Shown piece by piece: positions 7,662-14,539 of a stretch of DNA of 19,895 nt. The position numbers and the translations under genes are program-made. Origin of the DNA: Deltaproteobacteria bacterium (GTDB lineage: Bacteria > UBA10199 > JACPAL01 > JACOUP01); the NCBI GenBank assembly GCA_030649435.1, contig JAUSKE010000105.1:1-19895 (forward strand), written 5' to 3'. The notes beneath the pieces were generated by a model that saw nothing but the letters and a program-made list of their open reading frames with translations, made no database searches and had not been told where the DNA came from. Within the stretch, counting starts at the first letter, position 1. The number at the start of each line of letters is the position of its first letter.

Positions 7662-8303
7662 ATGAATAACATCATTGAAATGGTCGAGATCGGAAGGCGT
7701 TTTGACCGAAGCTGGGTCTTGGCGCACATGAACCTGACCATCAAAAAGGGGGAATCGGTCGCCCTCTTCGGGGCGAACGGTTCCGGCAAATCGACACTCT
7801 TAAAAATTCTCGCAACGCTCCTCAGCCCAACGACGGGACGATTCCAGATTTTTGGCAAAAATCCAGAAAAGGAAAAATCATTCATCCGACGCCACCTCCG
7901 TCTGCTGGGGCACGACAAGCAGCTTTACGGGTCGCTGACTCCCCTCGAAAACCTTCGGTTGGCCGCCAGGATCAGGGGGCTGGACTATAACGACAAGATT
8001 TTCGAAAGCCTTCTCGGCCAGCTCCAGATCCTCCCATTCAAGGACCAACCGATCGGTGAGCTTTCCGAAGGGACAAAAAAGAAACTGGTGTTGGCCAAAC
8101 TCCTTTTGGGAGATCCAGAATTGATCCTGATGGATGAACCGTACCCCGCCCTCGACAAAAGTGGGCGGGAAATTCTGGGGCACCTGATCCACGAATGGCG
8201 ACACGAAGGGAAAACATTGATCATCGCCAGCCACGATCATGAAGAAACGATCAAGCATGTCGATCGGGTGCTCACATTACAAGGAGGGATGATCTCTTCA
8301 TGA
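7662..8303 (+). CDS. ccmA: heme exporter ATP-binding protein CcmA
   Basis: CcmA is the cytoplasmic ATPase of the CcmABCD complex, which releases heme-loaded CcmE during System I cytochrome c maturation. The 213-residue ABC domain shows Walker A GANGSGKST (37-45), a signature LSEGTKKK (about 134-141), Walker B LILMDEP ending at Asp158-Glu159, and the switch histidine in ASHD. LSEGT in place of LSGGQ is a departure from most ABC proteins. The ATG at 7662 has no Shine-Dalgarno and is 13 nt after tRNA-Leu; a second ATG at codon 7 also lacks one. Its TGA overlaps the ccmB ATG (ATGA). The identity rests mainly on the ccm context plus the small ABC-domain size. Confidence 0.95.
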   Translation: MNNIIEMVEIGRRFDRSWVLAHMNLTIKKGESVALFGANGSGKSTLLKILATLLSPTTGRFQIFGKNPEKEKSFIRRHLRLLGHDKQLYGSLTPLENLRLAARIRGLDYNDKIFESLLGQLQILPFKDQPIGELSEGTKKKLVLAKLLLGDPELILMDEPYPALDKSGREILGHLIHEWRHEGKTLIIASHDHEETIKHVDRVLTLQGGMISS

Positions 8304-8971
8304 CCCTCTTCTTCCAACAAACAGTCGCCATCCTCTCCAAAGATTTTCTGATGGAGTACCGGGACCGCAGTCGCCTCCTTTCAACACTCCTCTTCGGGCT
8401 CCTGCTCCTTTTACTCTTCAGCTTTGCCCTGAGCGTTGATCCAGCGCTGATGCGAAAAATGGCCCCCGGGCTCTTCTGGCTCACCCTCTTCTTCGCCTCA
8501 ACACTCTCCCTGGAACATTCCTTTCAAAAGGAAAGAGAGGAAGGTCGGTGGGAAGGGCTTCTGATCCTCGGCATCGACCCACGGGCCCTCTTTTTGGGAA
8601 AACTTTTGGGGAATCTCCTCTTTATTTCTCTCCTGCAACTTTTTCTGTTGCCGCTGATGGCCGTCCTCTATGACATCCAGCTTTCGTGGACTTTAGGAAC
8701 AGTGCTCGTTCTGGGGAGTCTTGGTCTTTCAACACTCGGGACCTTTTACTCCGCACTGACCGCCTCGCTCCGTGAGGGGCAATTCCTACTGCCGCTCCTC
8801 CTCTACCCGATGCTCGTGCCGCTTCTTCTCGCCTCGGTCAAGGTGACTGAACTGGTGCTCGCCCGTGATCTCTTCGGTCAGCAGGTCGCCTGGCTAAAAC
8901 TTTTGATCGTATTTGACATAATCTTTCTTTTGGGGTCTCTTCTCACCGCTGAATTCTTGATCGACCGATGA
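8300..8971 (+). CDS. ccmB: heme exporter membrane protein CcmB
   Basis: CcmB is the membrane partner of CcmA in the CcmABCD complex of the inner membrane. The 223-residue protein has a charged N-terminus (SKDFLMEYRDRSR) followed by about six hydrophobic segments, beginning LLSTLLFGLLLLLLFSFAL. The conserved early motif SLEHSFQKEREEGRWEGLLI between helices two and three is typical of the family. It starts within the ccmA stop (ATGA) and ends within the ccmC start (ATGA), so translation is coupled on both sides. Size and position agree with the family. Confidence 0.95.
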   Translation: MTLFFQQTVAILSKDFLMEYRDRSRLLSTLLFGLLLLLLFSFALSVDPALMRKMAPGLFWLTLFFASTLSLEHSFQKEREEGRWEGLLILGIDPRALFLGKLLGNLLFISLLQLFLLPLMAVLYDIQLSWTLGTVLVLGSLGLSTLGTFYSALTASLREGQFLLPLLLYPMLVPLLLASVKVTELVLARDLFGQQVAWLKLLIVFDIIFLLGSLLTAEFLIDR

Positions 8972-9648
8972 AATCAAAAGTAATACTCATTTTCCTCATC
9001 TTATTTTTTGCTTTTGCCCAGTATTGGGGATTGGTCAGGGCCCCGGCCGACCGGATGATGGGAGATGTTTACCGGATCCTCTTCGTCCATGTACCGGCCG
9101 CCTGGAACGCCCTCCTCCTCCTCACGGTCAGTTTCGTCGGCTGTCTGCTCTACCTCCTCCGTCGAAAAGAGTTTTGGGATCGTCTGGCCCACTCGAGCAT
9201 GGAGATCGGGCTTGTCCTGACAGGTCTCGTTCTCCCACTCGGATCGCTCTGGGCCAAACCAACCTGGGGGGTCTGGTGGACCTGGGACCCACGCCTCACC
9301 ACAACAATGATCCTTTTTATTTTGTACGCCGGGGTGCTAATCCTGCGACAATTAATTGATGACCCGGTCCGACGGGCCAAGATTTCGAGTGCGGTTGGCC
9401 TTCTGATCTACCTGAATGTGCCGATTGTTTACCTCTCGGTCCGTTGGTGGCGGAGCCTGCATCAGCTCCAGTCGAGCCCTTCAACAATGGACCCGCAGAT
9501 GGTCCTCGCGCTTCGGCTAAATGCCTTCGCCCTGCTAGGCCTCGCTGTTTTCTTTTTGGTTCAACGGATGCGGCTGCTAAAAAGAGAGGCGTTGATCGAA
9601 GAAAAAGAATCGTTACCACCGCCCCTACCACGCGGAGCTCAATCATGA
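8968..9648 (+). CDS. ccmC: heme-handling protein CcmC (WWD domain)
   Basis: CcmC presents heme at the periplasmic face of the inner membrane and attaches it to CcmE. The 226-residue protein has six predicted membrane helices. The tryptophan-rich WWD motif TWGVWWTWDPRLT lies at about 99-111. The two flanking heme-ligand histidines are His41 (FVHVPAAW) and His165 (WWRSLHQ), matching E. coli His60 and His184 in placement. It overlaps both neighbours by ATGA. The C-terminal tail (about 30 residues) is cytoplasmic and charged. All functional residues expected for the family are present. Confidence 0.97.
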   Translation: MKSKVILIFLILFFAFAQYWGLVRAPADRMMGDVYRILFVHVPAAWNALLLLTVSFVGCLLYLLRRKEFWDRLAHSSMEIGLVLTGLVLPLGSLWAKPTWGVWWTWDPRLTTTMILFILYAGVLILRQLIDDPVRRAKISSAVGLLIYLNVPIVYLSVRWWRSLHQLQSSPSTMDPQMVLALRLNAFALLGLAVFFLVQRMRLLKREALIEEKESLPPPLPRGAQS

Positions 9649-9773
9649 TCCATGGAGGTTGGGAGTTTGTCTGGGGCGCCTACGGTCTCACCTGGTTTGT
9701 CCTCACCTCTTACGGCTTTTCCTTGTGGCAGCGGCACCGTCGTCTCTCCAAGAGGGAGAAAAACTCACGATGA
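9645..9773 (+). CDS. ccmD: heme exporter small subunit CcmD
   Basis: CcmD is a small inner-membrane subunit that helps release holo-CcmE from the CcmABC complex. This 42-residue reading frame starts at an ATG inside the ccmC stop (ATGA) and ends with a TGA overlapping the ccmE start. It has the usual CcmD plan: a short aromatic N-terminus (MIHGGWEFVWGAYGLTW), one hydrophobic helix at about 8-28, then a basic cytoplasmic tail (WQRHRRLSKREKNSR). The length falls in the usual range. CcmD sequences are poorly conserved, so the call rests on position, overlaps and this layout. Confidence 0.88.
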   Translation: MIHGGWEFVWGAYGLTWFVLTSYGFSLWQRHRRLSKREKNSR

Positions 9774-10198
9774 AGAAAAAAATCCTTATTCTTCTGGGCG
9801 TTGTTCTGATTGCCGGGGGGTTGGCCTATACCTTGTGGGGTGGCCTTGAACAGAATCTCGTCTATTTCGTCACCCCCACGGAATTGATCCAAAAAGGAGA
9901 TGCGGCGATCGGCAACCCGGTCCGCTTAGGAGGGGTCGTGGCCGAGGGGAGCCTCCATGTCACAGAATCAGAGGTTAATTTTCAGATCGCTGACGACCAT
10001 CATAGAGTTTCTGTCGTCTCCCATGTAACACCACCACAGATGTTTCAAGAAGGGATCGGTGCCGTTGTCGAAGGGGCACTACAAAAAGATAAAAAGTTTT
10101 TGGCAGAACGACTGATGGTCAAACATGGTAATGAATACCGTCCTCCCGAAGAAGGAAAGATGCCACAGCAGATTTATCAGCAGCTTTTGAAAAAATGA
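9770..10198 (+). CDS. ccmE: cytochrome c-type biogenesis protein CcmE (heme chaperone)
   Basis: CcmE is the periplasmic heme chaperone that carries covalently bound heme from CcmC to CcmF. The 142-residue protein has an N-terminal membrane anchor (about 4-24) and an OB-fold domain. The heme-binding motif is H119-GNE-Y123 followed by RPPEE, so this is the common HxxxY form, not the CxxxY variant. I chose the ATG at 9770, which overlaps the ccmD stop by ATGA and directly precedes the KKKILILLG anchor; upstream in-frame ATGs such as 9659 would place the start inside ccmD. Its stop overlaps the ccmF start. Confidence 0.96.
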   Translation: MKKKILILLGVVLIAGGLAYTLWGGLEQNLVYFVTPTELIQKGDAAIGNPVRLGGVVAEGSLHVTESEVNFQIADDHHRVSVVSHVTPPQMFQEGIGAVVEGALQKDKKFLAERLMVKHGNEYRPPEEGKMPQQIYQQLLKK

Positions 10199-12111
10199 GC
10201 CCACTCATCACGATTGGTAACGGTTGCATCGGTCTCTCAGTTGGATTCTCCCTTCTCGGGATGATCCTCTTCTTTGCCTCCCGCCGAACCGAATCATCCT
10301 CTCTCGCTCCGCTCGCTTCGCTCGCAGCCTGGGGGCGCGGCAGCGTCTATGCCAATTTTATTTTGATAACCACTGCCAACCTGGCGAAGGTCTACGGCCT
10401 CCTCTCGAATGATTTCGGTATCAGCTACGTCGCCCATGTCGGTAGTCTCGAAACGCCACGCTGGATCAGTGCGATCTCACTCTGGAGTTCACTCGAAGGT
10501 TCCATCCTTTTCTGGGGTTGGATCCTCACCACCTACGCTGCGGTTTGCATCTACATTTACAGAGACAGGGACGAAAAGTTCTTTTCCTGGGTCGGTCTCA
10601 CCCTCCTCTTCGTCGAACTTTTTTTCTTTCTACTGCTCGCCCTACCGGCGAACCCATTTTTACCAGTTATTCCGGCGGCGATGAACGGGCCGGGCCCAAA
10701 CCCGCTGCTTCAAAACCATTGGCTGATGTCGATCCATCCCCCTTTCCTTTATATCGGCTACATCGGCTTCACCGTTCCGTTTGCCTTTGCGATCGCTTCT
10801 CTTTTGGAAACGGGTGAAGAATGGATTTCCTGGGCCCGCCCCTGGATCCTCTTCGCCTGGTCTTTTCTCTCGATGGCAATCGTCCTTGGTGGCTGGTGGT
10901 CGTACGCGGTTCTTGGATGGGGCGGTTACTGGGCCTGGGACCCGGTCGAGAACGCGAGCTTCATGCCGTGGCTGACCGGCACGGCCCTCGTCCATTCGAT
11001 CATCGTCTATGAAAAGAGGAAAATGCTTCACAGCTGGAATGTCATGCTCGCCATCCTCACCTTCCTCCTCACCCTGCTCGGCACTTTTTTGACCCGAAGC
11101 GGTGTCTTGGATAGCGTCCACTCTTTTACTGAATCCCACGTGGGGCCTTACTTTCTCGTCTTTATTGGCATTACTCTTGTCCTCTCCATGACACTACTCC
11201 TCTGGAAATCTCCCCAATCCCAAGAACAGGGAAAGGTTCAGAGTCTCTTCAGCCTTGAGGTCCTCTTCCTCTTCAACAATCTTCTTTTCTTGAGTTTCTG
11301 TTTCATCGTTTTTCTAGGGACCCTCTACCCACTGATTGTTGAGGCGATCAAAGGGCAGAGGATCTCGGTCGGCGAACCGTATTTTAACCAGATGACGGTA
11401 CCAATCGTTGGGATGATCCTCCTCCTGATGGGGATCGGTCTAGCAACCCCATGGAAGAAGGGATCGTTTCGTTCCTTCTTAAATCTCTCTCTCAAGCCAG
11501 CCGTTGTTGCACTCCTCATCACCGGCTGTTCTTTCTTCCGGGGTGCCCGGAATCTTTGGTTAATGGTTGTGATCTTTCTTGCGAGCTTCGCTTTTTTGAT
11601 CATGCTCTTTGAAGTGGCGCGCATTTTCAGACAACAGGGGGTGACGAACCTTTTTGCCACCAATCGCCGTCGTTACGGCGGTTTTGTTTCTCACTTGGGG
11701 GCTTTAATCATCATTGTCGCCATCGCTATTTCTTCTCTCTACAAGAAAGACCATGAGATAACCCTCCAAAAGGGGGAGAGTGGCCAAATCGGTCGTTATA
11801 CGTTAACGCTCCAGGGGATTACGGCAGAGCAGGCAGCTCAACGTTTTGAAATCAAGGCGATCGTTCAGGTTTCTGAAAAGGGGAAAATCTTGGGAGAGCT
11901 AACCCCTCAGATGAATTTTTACCCAATGTCGCAGCAACCGATCGGGAGTCCAGCAGTCCGTTCGACCCCAGTGGAAGATCTCTACCTGACACTGATCAGC
12001 TTTGAACAGGATGGATCAAAGGTATCGATACGGGCGATGATCTCACCCGCCGTTTCCTGGATTTGGATCGGAGGGGTACTGGTGATGATCGGAGGGCTCA
12101 TCGCCTTATGA
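10195..12111 (+). CDS. ccmF: cytochrome c heme lyase subunit CcmF
   Basis: CcmF takes heme from CcmE and, with CcmH, ligates it to the apocytochrome CxxCH cysteines. At 638 residues and with many membrane helices it has the usual length. The WWD motif WGGYWAWDPVENASFMPWL starts near residue 241. Four conserved histidines are visible: His181 (IHPPF), His267 (ALVHS), His309 (DSVHSF) and His500 (VSHLG), corresponding to the flanking and membrane-heme ligands of the E. coli protein. A periplasmic domain near 520-610 precedes the last helix. ATGA overlaps join it to ccmE and ccmG. Nothing is missing. Confidence 0.97.
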   Translation: MSPLITIGNGCIGLSVGFSLLGMILFFASRRTESSSLAPLASLAAWGRGSVYANFILITTANLAKVYGLLSNDFGISYVAHVGSLETPRWISAISLWSSLEGSILFWGWILTTYAAVCIYIYRDRDEKFFSWVGLTLLFVELFFFLLLALPANPFLPVIPAAMNGPGPNPLLQNHWLMSIHPPFLYIGYIGFTVPFAFAIASLLETGEEWISWARPWILFAWSFLSMAIVLGGWWSYAVLGWGGYWAWDPVENASFMPWLTGTALVHSIIVYEKRKMLHSWNVMLAILTFLLTLLGTFLTRSGVLDSVHSFTESHVGPYFLVFIGITLVLSMTLLLWKSPQSQEQGKVQSLFSLEVLFLFNNLLFLSFCFIVFLGTLYPLIVEAIKGQRISVGEPYFNQMTVPIVGMILLLMGIGLATPWKKGSFRSFLNLSLKPAVVALLITGCSFFRGARNLWLMVVIFLASFAFLIMLFEVARIFRQQGVTNLFATNRRRYGGFVSHLGALIIIVAIAISSLYKKDHEITLQKGESGQIGRYTLTLQGITAEQAAQRFEIKAIVQVSEKGKILGELTPQMNFYPMSQQPIGSPAVRSTPVEDLYLTLISFEQDGSKVSIRAMISPAVSWIWIGGVLVMIGGLIAL

Positions 12112-12632
12112 AAAAGGGTCTCATTTTTTGCCTCATTGTTGTCCCATCGGTTTCCCTCCTTTATTTCAGCCTGACACGAAACCCGCGCGACCTACCATCG
12201 GCTCTCATCGGCAAGAGTGCCCCCGACTTTGAACTAACCACCCTCGAAGGAGGAAAAGTCTCCCTCAAAGAAGCCCGAGGAACACCCGTCGTCTTGAGTT
12301 TCTGGTCAACCTGGTGTGGCCCTTGCGTGCAGGAACATCAAGTCATCCGTGAAGCGATGAAGATTTACGCCAATAAAGAGACTCTCCATCCTGTTCTCTT
12401 CTACGCCATCCTCTACGAAGATAAGCCGGAGAATGCGAAAGAGTTCATCCGTCAATTTGGTCCAGGGGCGCCGATTCTCGTTGACCCCACTTTGAAGAGT
12501 GCTATCGACTACGGCGTCGCTGGTGTTCCGGAGACCTTTTTCATTGATCGTGAAGGGAAAATTTCCTACAAACAGGCTGGCCCCGTAACACCAGGCCTTC
12601 TCCATGAAAAAATAGGCACCCTCCTCCAATGA
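12108..12632 (+). CDS. ccmG: thiol:disulfide oxidoreductase CcmG (DsbE-like)
   Basis: CcmG is a membrane-anchored periplasmic thioredoxin-fold reductant that keeps apocytochrome or CcmH cysteines reduced for heme attachment. The 174-residue protein has an N-terminal anchor (about 4-22), the active site W69-CGPC with Cys70 and Cys73, and the cis-proline region GVAGVPETFF typical of CcmG/ResA-type proteins. I chose the ATG at 12108, which overlaps the ccmF stop (ATGA) and starts the anchor; an in-frame ATG at 12063 would add residues encoded within ccmF with no signal. Its reductant is presumably CcdA or DsbD, which is not in this window. Confidence 0.95.
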   Translation: MKKGLIFCLIVVPSVSLLYFSLTRNPRDLPSALIGKSAPDFELTTLEGGKVSLKEARGTPVVLSFWSTWCGPCVQEHQVIREAMKIYANKETLHPVLFYAILYEDKPENAKEFIRQFGPGAPILVDPTLKSAIDYGVAGVPETFFIDREGKISYKQAGPVTPGLLHEKIGTLLQ

Positions 12633-13003
12633 AAAAAATTCTCTTCTCCATTCTCTTCTTCACCACAGTTGGCTTTGCGGCAGCTTCCCTTTCTCCGGGG
12701 GAGGAAGAACGCGCTCAAAAACTAGGTCATCAGCTTCGGTGCCCCGTCTGTCGGGGTGTCGCCATTGCCGAATCACCGGCAGAGTTGGCAAACAAGATGA
12801 TGGCCTCCGTCCGTGAACAGATCGTGGAGGGAAAGAGTGACCAAGAGATCCTCTACTATTTTGAAGAACGCTATGGCGAATGGGCCCTCTTGCAGCCAAA
12901 AGCGGAAGGGATCAATCTTGCCATCTGGATTTTACCAGCCCTCTTTGTTATCGGAGGAGCCGGGATTATCCTCTACCGATTAAAAAAAGGAGTTCACTCA
13001 TGA
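12629..13003 (+). CDS. ccmH: cytochrome c-type biogenesis protein CcmH (LRCxxC domain)
   Basis: CcmH reduces or holds apocytochrome c thiols and works with CcmF in the heme ligase complex. The 124-residue protein has a cleavable signal or N-anchor (about 3-19), the hallmark LRCPVC motif with Cys38 and Cys41, a three-helix domain with the conserved YGEWALLQP-type ending, and a C-terminal membrane helix (about 98-117). It is the short form, without the fused TPR region found in E. coli CcmH; that part is supplied by the next gene. ATGA overlaps link it to both neighbours. Confidence 0.96.
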   Translation: MKKILFSILFFTTVGFAAASLSPGEEERAQKLGHQLRCPVCRGVAIAESPAELANKMMASVREQIVEGKSDQEILYYFEERYGEWALLQPKAEGINLAIWILPALFVIGGAGIILYRLKKGVHS

Positions 13004-13581
13004 TCCTCTCCGGAACTGTTCTTGGGTTGGTTGGTGTCTTTGCCCTCTTGATGGCCGCCTTGATTTTGGCGCTTCTTGATAAGAGAGAAAGGGAACGGGA
13101 TAAAAATGTGCCGCGGTCCCGCTTTCTTTCAAAAATGGCACTTGTTTTATTTCTCGCCGCGTTTGTCGGTGGTGTCCTCGTCACCTTGATTGGTGGCATC
13201 AAACCTCGTGAAGATCAAACATCGATGGGATCCACACCACCCATGGCACCGGCCATCGGCCAGGTTGATGAAGAAGAATTCAAAAAGCTGCAGCAAATGG
13301 TCCTTGAAGACCCCAAGAATATCAAGGCACGCGAACGACTGGGTCACCTCTACCTCCAGCAGCAAGATTTTGAAAACGTCTTCCGGATGGCCCATGAGGC
13401 GCTCCAAATTAACCCCAAAAGTGTCGAATCCCTCGTCCATATGGGGATGGTCCTCTTCGCGATGCAGAAACCAGACGACGCCATGAATCAGTTTGACAAA
13501 GCCCTCGCGATCGACCCCAAAAATCAAGAAGCTCTTCGATTTAAGGGGATGGTTGAGTCCGCCTCATCAATAAAAAACTAA
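13000..13581 (+). CDS. ccmI: CcmI-like TPR protein of cytochrome c maturation
   Basis: CcmI-type proteins bind apocytochrome c and deliver it to the CcmFH ligase. This 193-residue protein has two membrane helices (about 2-26 and 45-66) around a basic cytoplasmic loop rich in Arg and Lys, then a periplasmic helical domain with about two or three TPR units (from about 85; for example ALQINPKSVESLVHMG and ALAIDPKNQEALRFKG). It is much shorter than typical alphaproteobacterial CcmI. The ATG at 13000 overlaps the ccmH stop and has AAGGAG upstream; an in-frame ATG at 12880 lies inside ccmH and is rejected. It is the last gene of the operon. Confidence 0.88.
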   Translation: MILSGTVLGLVGVFALLMAALILALLDKRERERDKNVPRSRFLSKMALVLFLAAFVGGVLVTLIGGIKPREDQTSMGSTPPMAPAIGQVDEEEFKKLQQMVLEDPKNIKARERLGHLYLQQQDFENVFRMAHEALQINPKSVESLVHMGMVLFAMQKPDDAMNQFDKALAIDPKNQEALRFKGMVESASSIKN

Positions 13582-13622
13582 ATATAAATCAAGTAGTTAA
13601 TAGACAACCTAAAGAAAATAGT

Positions 13623-13650
13623 TTGGGGTGTTCCTCCTTTTTGGTATCAT
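13623..13650 (+). promoter_or_regulatory. candidate sigma-70 promoter for the small coiled-coil gene
   Basis: TTGGGG (13623-13628) and TATCAT (13645-13650) are separated by 16 nt, and TGG before the second box makes an extended -10. The start point would fall about 7 nt downstream, giving a leader of about 20 nt that holds the AAGGAGGG ribosome binding site. The 94-nt gap after ccmI otherwise holds AT-rich sequence with no evident terminator. Confidence 0.45.
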
Positions 13651-13675
13651 TAGCTAAACACTTAAAGGAGGGACC

Positions 13676-14005
13676 ATGCAGAAAAGAGACTGGGAAGTGG
13701 TTCGGAGAAAGATCAAGAAGGCGGTCGGTCAGGGGTTAGAGGTCTTGAAGAAGGGGGGACGGCAGGCCAGTTATGTGGCCGGCAAAACAGCCCACGTCAT
13801 CCATCTTGAGATGAACATTCAGGGCCTGAAATCAAAGATAGAGCGTCTCTCCAAAGAGCTCGGTCAGGTGGTCCATACCTCCTTGACCAATGGCCATATC
13901 CGAACGACACCGGAGGTCAAAAAGCTCAACAGCGCCATCCACCATTTGGAAAGAGATTTAAAGAAGACAAAAACGGAACTGTCAGAGACCCGAATCACCC
14001 GCTAA
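13676..14005 (+). CDS. small basic coiled-coil protein of unknown function
   Basis: I do not recognise this 109-residue protein. It is rich in Lys and Arg, has no signal peptide or clear membrane helix, and lacks cysteine. Heptad-like spacing of hydrophobic residues suggests two helical segments that may form an antiparallel coiled coil: about 45-70 (LEMNIQGLKSKIERLSKELG) and about 80-105 (VKKLNSAIHHLERDLKKTKT). It is very probably a real gene because a textbook AAGGAGGG lies 3 nt before the ATG and a promoter-like pair lies further upstream. Its TAA directly abuts the TAG of the convergent LapA-domain gene, with no base between. A nucleoid- or envelope-associated role would be guesswork. Confidence 0.72.
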   Translation: MQKRDWEVVRRKIKKAVGQGLEVLKKGGRQASYVAGKTAHVIHLEMNIQGLKSKIERLSKELGQVVHTSLTNGHIRTTPEVKKLNSAIHHLERDLKKTKTELSETRITR

Positions 14006-14263
14006 CTAGGGAGGCGTTCCCAAGGGGGAACCACCCTCAATTTTTTTCCGCCGGGCGCGACGGATCTCCCAAGAGATGAGGATTGTCAAAAGCGACCCGG
14101 CGGCCATCGAAGAGAGGATCAACAAAAGCTTCGGCATCTCCGGCATCGACCAAAAGAGTAGGTTGAGCTGAGTCGGTTCTACATTCTGAAAAATGATGAT
14201 GAGTATCAGGAGCGTTAGAAGACTCCAAAAGATCGTTCTGGGGCGTGTCAGGAATCTTTTCAT
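14006..14263 (-). CDS. LapA-domain (DUF1049) inner-membrane protein
   Basis: This 85-residue protein matches the small LapA/YciS family, in which the E. coli member works with LapB in lipopolysaccharide assembly control. It has a basic N-terminus, a first membrane helix (about 12-26), the family's conserved FQNVEPTQLNLLFW segment (about 25-38), a second helix (about 44-64), and a basic cytoplasmic tail. The family resemblance is good, but no lapB neighbour is visible, so a lipopolysaccharide role is inferred. No Shine-Dalgarno precedes the ATG at 14263. It lies 22 nt after the small cysteine-pair gene on the same strand, and its stop abuts that of the convergent coiled-coil gene. Confidence 0.82.
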   Translation of the reverse strand: MKRFLTRPRTIFWSLLTLLILIIIFQNVEPTQLNLLFWSMPEMPKLLLILSSMAAGSLLTILISWEIRRARRKKIEGGSPLGTPP

Positions 14264-14285
14264 TGAACAAGCACTAACAAAATTC

Positions 14286-14531
14286 TCACTCCAAGTCTAT
14301 TTTTCTCTCGGGGCTCGCGGGGCTCGCAGAGCTCGTCACTACCGATTCAGGAGACTGGATGTACTGTTCATACCAATCCTTGATTGGGAAGGCCGCCAGT
14401 TTCCGGCGGCACCCCTGACAGGAAAGAACAACCTCCCCCTTGAAAATATTCGATTCCAAGCGACATGATAGCGGTGAGTAGTGGCGTCGACAGCGCTGAC
14501 AAGAAAACTTTTGGGGGAATGAATTATCCAT
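14286..14531 (-). CDS. small protein with paired cysteines, possible zinc ribbon
   Basis: This 81-residue frame begins 8 nt after the stop of the YfcC-like gene and precedes the LapA-domain gene. It shows C11-x2-C14, C23, and C38-x2-C41 plus His17, a spacing compatible with one zinc ribbon (two CxxC knuckles about 24 residues apart). The C-terminus is low-complexity (SSASPASPE, encoded by a short GGCTCGCG repeat) and probably disordered. Only a weak AAGAG precedes the ATG, so translation may be coupled to the upstream gene. I do not know its function. The cysteine pattern argues for a real gene, but the ribosome binding site is poor. Confidence 0.58.
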   Translation of the reverse strand: MDNSFPQKFSCQRCRRHYSPLSCRLESNIFKGEVVLSCQGCRRKLAAFPIKDWYEQYIQSPESVVTSSASPASPERKIDLE

Positions 14532-14539
14532 CTCTTAGG

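Noticed and set aside
9659..9769. N-terminal extension of CcmE to an ATG at 9659
   Set aside because: It would run through ccmD in another frame; the ATGA overlap at 9770 and the membrane anchor starting there fix the start.
12063..12107. Extension of CcmG to an ATG at 12063
   Set aside because: It adds charged residues before the signal anchor and overlaps ccmF heavily; the ATGA start at 12108 matches every other junction.
12880..12999. Extension of CcmI to an ATG at 12880
   Set aside because: It would overlap ccmH by 120 nt; the ATG at 13000 has AAGGAG and the ATGA overlap.
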